The position numbers and the translations under genes are program-made. 7,132 nucleotides of DNA from Chloroflexota bacterium (GTDB lineage Bacteria > Chloroflexota > Anaerolineae > J102): the NCBI GenBank assembly GCA_003353825.1, contig PIVW01000306.1, positions 1 through 7,132 of the forward strand, given 5' to 3'. The notes beneath the pieces are model-generated. The model did no database searches. It was given only the letters and a program-made list of their open reading frames with translations, and was not told the origin of the DNA. Within the stretch, counting starts at the first letter, position 1; each line of letters opens with the position of its first letter. Positions 1 to 5,943 of this stretch are shown piece after piece.

Positions 1-1311
1 CAGATCCCCACCATCCAAATAGAACTTCCCCGCAGGCGGTTCGATGAGCTGTAAAGCTGTCAATCCCGTCGTAGATTTACCGCAGCCACTCTCCCCAACC
101 ATGCCCAATGTTTCACCCCGATAGATCTCAAAACTGACATCATCGACGGCCTTGACATGGCCCACAGTGCGGCGCATGATCCCCCGGCGGATGGGGAAGT
201 ATTGTTTTAGTCCTTCGACTTGGACGATGATATCACGCTGCGGCCCTGTGGCTTCCTGGCTGGAGATGCTGGCGGCCAATTCCTCGGCCTTTCTCACCGT
301 CTGCAATATGGCCAGTTTCGTCTCATCCCCTTCGGCGGCACGAATTTCCTGCCAACGGAAGCAGGCTGATACATGGTCAGATCCCACTTCAACCAATGAT
401 GGGATGTCCTGAAAACATTTGTCCACAGCAAAGCGGCAGCGTGGTGCAAAGGGACAATGCACCGGCTCTTTGTGCAGATCGGGCGGCTGGCCCTTGATAG
501 GGATCAGGCGTTCTTCCTTACGTTCGATGGTGGGGATCGATTCCAGGAGGCCGAGGGTGTAAGGATGGCTCGTTTTCTTGTACAGATCGCTGACATTGGC
601 CATCTCGACGATAAAGCCTGAGTACATCACAGCCACTTTTTCGACCAGACCGGCCACCACACCCAAGTCATGGGTGATCCAGATGATCGCCATGCCCAAC
701 TCTTGTTGCAATCTGACCACCAATTCGGTGATCTGCGCTTGAATTGTCACATCCAGAGCGGTGGTCGGTTCGTCGGCGATGAGTAAGGCAGGGTTGCAGG
801 CCAGGGCCATGGCGATGCCAATACGCTGGCGCTGGCCGCCAGAAAACTGATGTGGATAATCCTTTAAGCGATCGGCTGCGTTGGGAATCCCCACCAGTTT
901 CATCATCTCCACCGCCTTTTCTCGCGCCTGCGCCCGACTCATCCCCTGATGTTCTTCCAGCGCCTCTGTGATCTGGATATCGATATTAAGCACCGGATTG
1001 AGTGAGGTCATGGGGTCTTGGAAGATCAAAGCGATGTCATTTCCCCGGATTTTGCGCACCTCTTCTGCTGATAGTTTGAGCATATCCCGATCTTGGAACC
1101 TAACCTCGCCGCCCTCGATACGTCCCGGCGGCATAGGGATCAACCCCATAATCGAGAGCACGCCCACCGACTTACCCGAACCACTCTCCCCCACAATAGC
1201 CATCGACTGACCGGCATCCAGCGTATATGAAATGCCGTTCACTGCATGAACTACGCCGACTTCGGTATCAAATCTGGTTACGAGGTTTCTGACATCGAGT
1301 AAGTGGCTCAT
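1..1311 (-). CDS. Fused DppD-DppF-type ABC transporter ATPase (3' end outside window)
   Basis: ATP-hydrolysing subunit of the peptide/nickel/oligosaccharide ABC importer, acting on the cytoplasmic face of the membrane. The frame runs open for 437 codons to the window edge. Half 1 has Walker A GESGSGKS (41-48), Q-loop QDPM (98-101), signature SGGQ (157-160), Walker B LLIADEP with D180/E181, and the switch histidine H214. The OppD/DppD C-terminal domain follows, with HPY (249-251) and cysteines 286, 292, 299 and 317, the set known in DppD-like proteins to hold a [4Fe-4S] cluster. After a polar linker (about 319-357) a second ABC domain starts, with Walker [10 protein letters not shown] at 406-414; the rest lies outside the window. 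One polypeptide therefore carries both ATPases, as in YejF and GsiA. The ATG is one base after the upstream permease stop (TAGTATG) and has no clear Shine-Dalgarno, so translation is probably coupled. Confidence 0.93.
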   Translation of the reverse strand, partial: MSHLLDVRNLVTRFDTEVGVVHAVNGISYTLDAGQSMAIVGESGSGKSVGVLSIMGLIPMPPGRIEGGEVRFQDRDMLKLSAEEVRKIRGNDIALIFQDPMTSLNPVLNIDIQITEALEEHQGMSRAQAREKAVEMMKLVGIPNAADRLKDYPHQFSGGQRQRIGIAMALACNPALLIADEPTTALDVTIQAQITELVVRLQQELGMAIIWITHDLGVVAGLVEKVAVMYSGFIVEMANVSDLYKKTSHPYTLGLLESIPTIERKEERLIPIKGQPPDLHKEPVHCPFAPRCRFAVDKCFQDIPSLVEVGSDHVSACFRWQEIRAAEGDETKLAILQTVRKAEELAASISSQEATGPQRDIIVQVEGLKQYFPIRRGIMRRTVGHVKAVDDVSFEIYRGETLGMVGESGCGKSTTGLTALQLIEPPAGKFYLDGGDL

Positions 1312-1312
1312 A

Positions 1313-2230
1313 CTAAACAATGTGTTTTGGATCGAGAGCGTCGCGCAGGCCATCGCCAATGAAGTTGATACTGAGGATTGTGAGGAGGATGAATACCGCC
1401 GGAAAAACCCACATCCAGGGTCCATCTTGCAGGATGTCCAGGCTGCGGGCAGTTTCCAGCATATTCCCCCAACTAGAGGTGGGCGGAGGGATGCCCACGC
1501 CAAGAAAACTGAGACCGGCTTCAAGCAAAATCGCCCCATTAATTGCAAATGTAAGCGTTGCTAGCAGAGGTGCGATCACCATTGGCAAGACGTGCGAACT
1601 AATGAGGGTTCTATCTGTGGCTCCCAAAGAGCGTGCTGCCATTACAAATTGCTCCTCACGCAAAGATAGAACCTGCCCGCGCACGATGCGCGCCGTACCC
1701 ATCCAACTGAACAGGCCGATGAGGAGGATCACATTGACCATATTTTGGCCGATAAATGTGGCGACAACCAGCATCACCACCACACGAGGAAAGGTCATGA
1801 TCACATCTGTGAAGCGCATGATAGCGTTGTCTACCACACCACCATAGTAGCCGGCCAAGGCGCCCAGAAAAACGCCGATGGTCATCGACACAAGCGCAGC
1901 GCTAAACCCGACCGCCAACGACACCCGACCGCCATGTAAAGTCCGACTCCAGATATCACGGCCCACGCGGTCGGTACCAAACCAGTGTTCGGCGCTGGGG
2001 GGCTGGAATTTATCTGGGAGATTGAGCTCGTTGGGGGGGTAACGATCGAGAACGGGTGCAAAAACGGCCAATAGCAATATGATCGTAAACAGAATCAAGC
2101 CGCCCACGGCCAAAGGGTGACGCCTGAAACGCTGCCACGCCTTTTTCGAGGGCGAGACCGGCTTGGTTCTCTCCTCCTCGCTGTAACTGCTTGGATCAAT
2201 TGTCAGGGTAGTTGCGCTGTCATATGTCAT
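1313..2230 (-). CDS. DppC/OppC-type ABC transporter permease
   Basis: Second membrane subunit of the importer, pairing with the DppB-type permease to form the translocation channel. The ATG start gives 305 residues, usual for the family. The cytoplasmic N-terminus ends in WQRFRRHPLAVGG (32-44), the family's entry into helix 1 (about 42-62). HWFGTDRVGRDIWSR (82-96) is the conserved OppC/DppC motif before helix 2. Further helices fall around 105-127, 145-175, 218-245 and 272-292. The EAA loop that docks on the ATPase is FVMAARSLGATDRTL (195-209), and the C-terminus has the typical IGDGLRDALDPK (291-302). A TTG at 2254 would add eight residues but has no Shine-Dalgarno, while the ATG at 2230 has AGGACAGAGA upstream, so I prefer the ATG. 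The gene ends one base before the ATPase start. Confidence 0.95.
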   Translation of the reverse strand: MTYDSATTLTIDPSSYSEEERTKPVSPSKKAWQRFRRHPLAVGGLILFTIILLLAVFAPVLDRYPPNELNLPDKFQPPSAEHWFGTDRVGRDIWSRTLHGGRVSLAVGFSAALVSMTIGVFLGALAGYYGGVVDNAIMRFTDVIMTFPRVVVMLVVATFIGQNMVNVILLIGLFSWMGTARIVRGQVLSLREEQFVMAARSLGATDRTLISSHVLPMVIAPLLATLTFAINGAILLEAGLSFLGVGIPPPTSSWGNMLETARSLDILQDGPWMWVFPAVFILLTILSINFIGDGLRDALDPKHIV

Positions 2231-2291
2231 CGAAATTCTCTGTCCTAGATCCAAGATGTGGCAGTTCGTGATGATTGTAGGCCTGTCGCCG

Positions 2292-2331
2292 GTAGACCAG
2301 TAGATTGGTAGACCGGTACACTGGAAAACCA
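2292..2331. repeat. 8-bp tandem array, plus orientation
   Basis: Five head-to-tail octamers of consensus GTAGACCN. The units at 2292-2299 and 2308-2315 fit fully; those at 2300-2307, 2316-2323 and 2324-2331 carry one to three changes. It is paired with the opposite-facing array at 2360-2391, so RNA from either strand can fold into a long imperfect hairpin. Confidence 0.8.
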
Positions 2332-2359
2332 GGCCGACTCCAGCAGGCGAAGTTTGTCC

Positions 2360-2391
2360 TGGTCTACAGGTTTACAGGGTTCCCGGTCTAC
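2360..2391. repeat. 8-bp tandem array, inverted orientation
   Basis: Four octamers reading NGGTCTAC on the plus strand, the complement of the GTAGACCN unit at 2292-2331. Units at 2360-2367 and 2384-2391 fit fully; 2368-2375 has one substitution and 2376-2383 is strongly diverged. The 28 bases between the arrays would form the loop end of a hairpin whose inner stem is CCAGG/CCTGG. Confidence 0.8.
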
Positions 2392-2428
2392 AGCTCTATG
2401 GATTGCTCCATCACAAGAGGGTCGAGTT

Positions 2429-3382
2429 CTATTCATAGCGAATACGTGGATCGACAACGCCGTAAGTCAGATCGGTGAGCAGATTGGCTAGAAGTACGAC
2501 AATGGCAGAAACGAGCATGATGCCCATGACCATGGGATAATCTCGGGCAGATACCGCATCGACAAATAGAGAACCCATGCCCGGCCAGCTGTAAATGGTC
2601 TCGATGAACAAGGCTCCGGCTACAAGGGTGGGGACGCTGAGGCCGATGACCGTAACCAAGGGCAAAATGGCATTTCGCAATGTGTGACGCCAGGTGATGA
2701 CGCGAGTTTTGAGACCTTTTGCCTGGGCGGTTCGGATGTAATCCGCGCGCTTGACCTCCAGAATCGAGAAACGCTGATAGCGCATAAATGTGGCGGCATA
2801 GAATATGGAGAGGGTTCCTGCCGGCAAAACCAAATGTTTCAGGAGGTCGCCAAAGCTCTGCGGTTGGCCAATAGTGCGCATACCGCCTGAGGGAAACCAA
2901 CCCAGTTTCACAGAAAAAATATAAAGACCGAATATGCCCGCAATAAATGCGGGCATGGATATCCCAATAAAAGAACACGTAGTAAAAGAAAAGTCCCACA
3001 CCGAATATTGTTTCAATCCTGTCAGCACCCCCAGGGAGATACCGACGACAACTCCGATTAGCAGAGCTGTCCCCATCAGAAGCAGGGTACGCTGCAAACG
3101 CTCTATCAGCACCTCGGCCACATCATCACCGTTCTTAAAACGGAAACCTAAATCGCCTTGAAGGGTAGCCCCCAACCATTTCACATAGCGCACAACCATA
3201 GGGTCGTTTAGCCCAAACCGCTCTTCGAGGTGTGCCAAATCTTCACGCGTGACGCCCATCTCATCATTGACGTAGAAGTCAAGGGGATCTCCGGGCGCTA
3301 GATTAACCAGGATGAAGATGACTATAGTCGCGGCAAGTAGAACCGGAATGTTGATGAGGGTACGACGGATGGCATATTGCAT
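2429..3382 (-). CDS. DppB/OppB-type ABC transporter permease
   Basis: First membrane subunit of the importer, 317 residues, the usual family length. It starts MQYAIRRTLINIPVL, the DppB/OppB pattern leading into helix 1 (about 9-28), followed by LAPGDP (28-33) and an extracytoplasmic segment with FGLNDPMVVRYVKWL (56-70) and GDLGFRFK (76-83). Five more helices fall near 98-122, 133-157, 185-204, 240-262 and 284-306. The cytoplasmic EAA loop that contacts the ATPase is DYIRTAQAKGLKTRV (214-228). ETIYSWPGMGSL (261-272) and the C-terminal DPRIRYE are family hallmarks. No strong Shine-Dalgarno precedes the ATG, but the N-terminus matches the family, so the start is likely right. It lies 69 bp after the binding-protein gene, with a strong hairpin between. 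Confidence 0.96.
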   Translation of the reverse strand: MQYAIRRTLINIPVLLAATIVIFILVNLAPGDPLDFYVNDEMGVTREDLAHLEERFGLNDPMVVRYVKWLGATLQGDLGFRFKNGDDVAEVLIERLQRTLLLMGTALLIGVVVGISLGVLTGLKQYSVWDFSFTTCSFIGISMPAFIAGIFGLYIFSVKLGWFPSGGMRTIGQPQSFGDLLKHLVLPAGTLSIFYAATFMRYQRFSILEVKRADYIRTAQAKGLKTRVITWRHTLRNAILPLVTVIGLSVPTLVAGALFIETIYSWPGMGSLFVDAVSARDYPMVMGIMLVSAIVVLLANLLTDLTYGVVDPRIRYE

Positions 3383-3405
3383 GTTGCAATCATATGTTGA
3401 GAAAC

Positions 3406-3435
3406 ATGCAGGGGCGGAATCATCCGCCCCTGCAT
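3406..3435 (-). promoter_or_regulatory. Intercistronic hairpin between binding protein and permease genes
   Basis: A perfect inverted repeat with 13-bp arms (ATGCAGGGGCGGA and its complement) and a 4-base loop lies just after the binding-protein stop codon. The stem is GC-rich but is followed on the minus strand only by GTTTC, not a U-run, so it is not a full intrinsic terminator. By analogy with the malE-malF spacer, such hairpins can protect the upstream message or stop part of the transcripts, so that the binding protein outnumbers the permeases. Palindromes of this GGGGCGGA/TCCGCCCC kind also occur as dispersed intergenic repeats. Confidence 0.75.
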
Positions 3436-3451
3436 AAGTATCAGACGACGA

Positions 3452-5161
3452 TTATTGGCCGACACTCCAGAGATGGGAGTTGTCGACGTAGGGTCCGCCA
3501 CCAGGAGCGGGGAAGAAGTAGAAGTCTTCCAGCTCCGAACTGGCTACGCCATAGCGGGTCGAAACCCACCAGTAACCGTACGTGGCTTGCTCATTCTGGT
3601 AGGCACAGAGGGCTGTACGAGCTGTCTTGTAATCCTCGAAGCCTTCAGCAGAGTTCATGTCGCCCAGCAACACGTCATACTCAGGATCATTCAGGCCGAA
3701 GAAGTTGTCCTCAGACTGATAGAAGGTATCCATCTGATATGCCAGAGGGCCGGCACCATTTCCGCGATAAGCAATGTCGAAGACTTTGTCATTGTTCACA
3801 ACTTGGCGCCAGGTGATCACGTCCAGGAAGGTGGGGATGACGGTCATGCCGACATCGGCGAGATTGGCCTGTTGCACCGTGAGGATGTCTTTGGCGAGTT
3901 GAGAAGTATAATACGTGGGAATTTCAAACTCGAGTCCGGAGACATCAACACCATCCGCCGCGGCTTCGGCCAGTAATTCCTGGGCCTTGGCCGGATCGAA
4001 TTCGTAGTAATTGGCATCTTCGGGCCAATAGGTCGGATAGGGATCGTGGCAGGGTGCTGCCATGGCGGTGCCGCCAAATACATCACTGATGATTGATGCA
4101 CGATCGACGCCGTACATAACAGCCTGGCGCACGCGCTTGTCATTCCAGACATCGGGGTTGCTGCTGTAACCGTAGTTGTAGACGTTGGTGACAAAACTGG
4201 GACCGGAGAAGACATCGTAGCGTTCGTCGTCCTCGAAACGGGTGGCGACATCGGCGCTGATGTAGGTGAAATCAATGTCGCCGCTAGACAGGGCCAGAAC
4301 GGCAGCGGTCTCGTCGACAAAGTAGCGATTGATCAGCTTATCCAGCTTGGGCGCGCCCTCCCAGTAAAACTCGTTGGGCACCAACTCCATGAATTGGTCT
4401 CGCTCGTAAGCGCTGAACTTGAAGGGCCCCGAACCAACTGGCCGTTCCCACCACCAATCTGTTGTATCAAGTTCGGCAGGAGCGAAATCGACTGCATGCT
4501 CTGGCAGAGCGTAGAACCAGTTCACCTCGGCGAAGAGGCGGGGGTTCGGTTGGGTTAGTTGGATCTTCAGGGTCGTATCGTCTTCAGCAATAACACCGAC
4601 GATTTCGTCAGCCTCACCGGCCTTGTATTCATCCATACCAGCAATGCTACCGGCGAATCGCGAAACTGGGAATGTCGCAGATGATTCGGGATGCTCGACA
4701 AGCTCGATGGTGAATTTGAGATCCTGGGCGGTGAGAGGTTCGCCATCATGCCATTGTACGCCCTCCCGTAGCTTGAAAGTCCATTCGGTGAAGTCCTCGT
4801 TTGGTTCCCAACTCATGGCCAGACCAGCGCCGAGGACGAATTCAGAATAGTCAGACGCCATCTTCACCAAAGGCGTGAACATCTTGGAATACCAGATATG
4901 ACCGGCGCCACTCATGTAGAGTACTGCCTGGGGTGCGCCACCTGGGCCGACATCGAAACCGCCGATAATGACCTGTTCGACAGCCTCTGGCGTTGCGGTG
5001 ACGACCACCTCAACTTCCTTTTCAACTTCCTGAACAGACTCAACAATGACCGTAACTTTCTTTTCGACTTCTTTTTCGATAACTTGTGGAGCTCCACAAG
5101 CAGCGACGGCAACAGCGAGTAACAGCAATACAGCTAGAGGTAAAATCTTCTTCAGCATCAT
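3452..5161 (-). CDS. Family-5 (SBP_bac_5) substrate-binding lipoprotein of the ABC importer
   Basis: Extracytoplasmic receptor that captures the substrate and delivers it to the permeases; 569 residues. A short basic N-terminus (MMLKK) and a hydrophobic stretch (6-21) end in the lipobox VAAC, with C22 as the lipidated residue. Residues 27-62 form a Val/Glu/Lys-rich spacer (VIEKEVEKKVTVIV... VVVTATPEA) that probably lifts the domain off the membrane and is typical of Chloroflexota lipoproteins. Family-5 landmarks are WTFKLREGVQWHDGEPLTAQD (split: 127-140 and 141-147), GSGPFKF (243-249) with NEFYWEGAP (263-271), and DKRVRQAVMYGVDRASI (341-357). Family 5 covers peptide, nickel and, in many thermophiles, oligosaccharide receptors, so the ligand is open. 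Start: two adjacent ATGs follow AAGGAG; the second, at 5158, has the better 6-base spacing, a one-residue difference. It is first in the operon, as expected for the most abundant subunit. Confidence 0.96.
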   Translation of the reverse strand: MMLKKILPLAVLLLLAVAVAACGAPQVIEKEVEKKVTVIVESVQEVEKEVEVVVTATPEAVEQVIIGGFDVGPGGAPQAVLYMSGAGHIWYSKMFTPLVKMASDYSEFVLGAGLAMSWEPNEDFTEWTFKLREGVQWHDGEPLTAQDLKFTIELVEHPESSATFPVSRFAGSIAGMDEYKAGEADEIVGVIAEDDTTLKIQLTQPNPRLFAEVNWFYALPEHAVDFAPAELDTTDWWWERPVGSGPFKFSAYERDQFMELVPNEFYWEGAPKLDKLINRYFVDETAAVLALSSGDIDFTYISADVATRFEDDERYDVFSGPSFVTNVYNYGYSSNPDVWNDKRVRQAVMYGVDRASIISDVFGGTAMAAPCHDPYPTYWPEDANYYEFDPAKAQELLAEAAADGVDVSGLEFEIPTYYTSQLAKDILTVQQANLADVGMTVIPTFLDVITWRQVVNNDKVFDIAYRGNGAGPLAYQMDTFYQSEDNFFGLNDPEYDVLLGDMNSAEGFEDYKTARTALCAYQNEQATYGYWWVSTRYGVASSELEDFYFFPAPGGGPYVDNSHLWSVGQ

Positions 5162-5164
5162 GCT

Positions 5165-5170
5165 CTCCTT
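5165..5170 (-). promoter_or_regulatory. Shine-Dalgarno site of the binding-protein gene
   Basis: AAGGAG on the minus strand is 3 bases before the ATG at 5161 and 6 bases before the ATG at 5158. The spacing favours the second methionine. It is the only strong ribosome-binding site seen among the importer genes, which fits high expression of the receptor. Confidence 0.8.
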
Positions 5171-5228
5171 GAATGACGTGAACTGAAAGAGTAGTGAAAC
5201 AATAGAATCGGTATACGAACGATCTGCA

Positions 5229-5266
5229 CTGGTTTGAATGCCCTGAACTCACCTCCTGGTTTGAAT
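5229..5266. repeat. Direct repeat of CTGGTTTGAAT
   Basis: Two identical 11-bp copies start at 5229 and 5256, 27 bp apart, in the leader of the binding-protein gene. On the minus strand the second copy adjoins AGGAGGTGA (5248-5256), a near-perfect ribosome-binding sequence with no suitable start codon within 12 bases. The role is unknown. Confidence 0.6.
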
Positions 5267-5533
5267 TGTGTGTGCGGCGTTAACGTCTTATGGTTTCTAC
5301 GATGACTAGAAGGGATGAGCAGTTGTAACGCCTGATGTTGGTGGCAAAAAATAAATGTGCCTACACGTGAAGCACCTTCAGGTGATGTCGATTGTCGAGG
5401 CAATCAGATCCGAAAATATGATGTAGAATCTACCTTCTGAATTGCAGCCGCTCCCTCCCCAATAATGATCCTCGCTGTTCTGGTAGCGGTATGCGTAGGT
5501 AGATATACGGTTCATCAACGACTCCTGTAAGAG

Positions 5534-5592
5534 CTGTCAATAGTGTCCCCGAACACTTCATGACAGCGGTGACATAAAAAAGTGATTGACAG
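5534..5592. repeat. Inverted repeat CTGTCAAT / ATTGACAG around the rightward -35
   Basis: CTGTCAAT at 5534-5541 is the exact complement of ATTGACAG at 5585-5592, which contains the -35 box of the rightward promoter. Between them are the small dyad AGTGT-N6-ACACT (5542-5557) and two more TGACA cores, at 5561 and 5570. The grouping could be binding sites upstream of the promoter, or remains of a small repetitive element. Confidence 0.45.
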
Positions 5593-5613
5593 TTACAAAG
5601 TTTCTGATACAAT
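5586..5613 (+). promoter_or_regulatory. Predicted rightward sigma70-type promoter
   Basis: TTGACA (5586-5591), a 16-base spacer, then TACAAT (5608-5613), with TG at 5605-5606 making an extended -10. The predicted start is near 5620. This is a near-consensus housekeeping promoter reading towards the oxidoreductase genes, with a leader of about 320 nt. It faces the leftward promoter at 5662-5690. Confidence 0.7.
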
Positions 5614-5623
5614 GGAGTTAAAC

Positions 5624-5651
5624 ATCTGCCGTCAGATGTCTGACGTCTGAT
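5624..5651. promoter_or_regulatory. Dyad between face-to-face promoters, candidate shared operator
   Basis: A perfect inverted repeat CGTCAGA-TG-TCTGACG (5630-5645) extends to 11 of 14 matching positions over 5624-5651. Its centre, 5637.5, is 24.5 bp from the inner edge of both -10 boxes, so it covers about +10 to +25 of both transcripts. A bound repressor could block both operons. The same bases also read as 7-bp units of consensus YGTCWGA, so a short-repeat origin is possible. I cannot assign a regulator family. Confidence 0.55.
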
Positions 5652-5661
5652 ACTTATTGCC

Positions 5662-5690
5662 AGTATAGGTGATCGCAGTGTGCCTGTCAA
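5662..5690 (-). promoter_or_regulatory. Predicted leftward sigma70-type promoter
   Basis: On the minus strand TTGACA (5690-5685), a 17-base spacer and TATACT (5667-5662), with a predicted start near 5655. It reads towards the importer operon, giving a leader of about 490 nt. It is the best leftward promoter I find upstream of the binding-protein gene. Its transcript would overlap the rightward one by about 35 nt. Confidence 0.7.
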
Positions 5691-5700
5691 GACCCAATTT

Positions 5701-5726
5701 CGTGATGCGTGATACGTGTTGCGTGG
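5701..5726. repeat. 7-bp tandem array of CGTGAT-type units
   Basis: Nearly four 7-bp units of the form GCGTGAT lie head to tail, with units starting at 5707, 5714 and 5721 and a partial first unit at 5701. It lies in the leader of the oxidoreductase operon. Read as protein on the minus strand it gives HASR/HVSRIT-like strings, which marks the overlapping open frames as spurious. Confidence 0.65.
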
Positions 5727-5847
5727 CCTGACGATCTTCATGTTTCACCCTATGCGTTTCAGTTGAAAGAGCACACGAATTTCGCGACAGAGTTGGCATT
5801 TTAGGCGCTTTCGGAATTTGCGTCGTTCCTACTAGAAAGGCATGTTT

Positions 5848-5870
5848 CGTTACCACAATACCACGTAACG
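5848..5870. repeat. Inverted repeat CGTTAC-N11-GTAACG
   Basis: Perfect 6-bp arms at 5848-5853 and 5865-5870, about 75 bp before the oxidoreductase start codon, inside its predicted leader. The spacing of the half-sites, 17 bp centre to centre, would suit a dimeric DNA-binding protein, but arms this short can arise by chance. Confidence 0.35.
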
Positions 5871-5943
5871 CGCAATATACAACACGTGAATTTCTAAGTC
5901 CCCACGAAATCCTGTTGAATTCATTTGAATTAGGATAGTTGTA

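Larger units (their letters stand above)
2231..2428. other. Intercistronic gap between the two permease genes
   Basis: This 198-bp gap is long for adjacent permease genes of one importer, which usually nearly touch. It holds two degenerate arrays of 8-bp units in opposite orientation, listed separately, and no convincing promoter or terminator. A 70-codon minus-strand reading frame crosses it, but its protein merely follows the repeats and overlaps the end of the DppB-type gene, so it is not counted as a gene. Confidence 0.7.
5171..5943. other. Divergent intergenic control region, no convincing gene
   Basis: About 770 bp between the two operons. Open frames here (for example minus strand 5158-5403 and 5430-5741) lack family resemblance and proper starts, and partly follow short tandem repeats, so I do not call genes. 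The leftward leader from the predicted start near 5655 to the binding-protein gene is about 490 nt; the rightward leader from near 5620 to the oxidoreductase gene is about 320 nt. I see no recognisable riboswitch. The promoters, dyad and repeats inside it are listed separately. Confidence 0.75.

Noticed and set aside
1320..1847. Plus-strand 175-codon frame inside the DppC-type gene
   Set aside because: Antisense shadow of a clear permease gene with no domain of its own.
2252..2254. TTG start for the DppC-type permease
   Set aside because: It gains eight residues but has no Shine-Dalgarno, whereas the ATG at 2230 has a purine-rich site and gives the usual N-terminal length.
2245..2457. Minus-strand 70-codon frame between the permease genes
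   Set aside because: It overlaps the end of the DppB-type gene and its sequence follows the 8-bp arrays (strings like PVYQSTGLP).
5210..5238. Possible leftward promoter TTCAAA-N17-TATACC close to the binding-protein gene
   Set aside because: Only 4 of 6 matches in each box; much weaker than the pair at 5662-5690. It stays possible as a secondary start.
5158..5403. Minus-strand 81-codon frame whose TGA overlaps the binding-protein ATG
   Set aside because: The overlap looks like coupling, but the only start at the far end is TTG without a ribosome-binding site, the strong AGGAGG inside it is 22 bases from the nearest in-frame GTG, and the protein resembles nothing I recognise.
5542..5557. AGTGT-N6-ACACT hairpin as an intrinsic terminator
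   Set aside because: The stem is only 5 bp and no T-run follows directly on either strand.
5430..5741. Minus-strand 103-codon frame in the divergent region
   Set aside because: It runs through the 7-bp arrays and both predicted promoters; its HASR and RRQTSD strings are translations of short repeats rather than a real protein.
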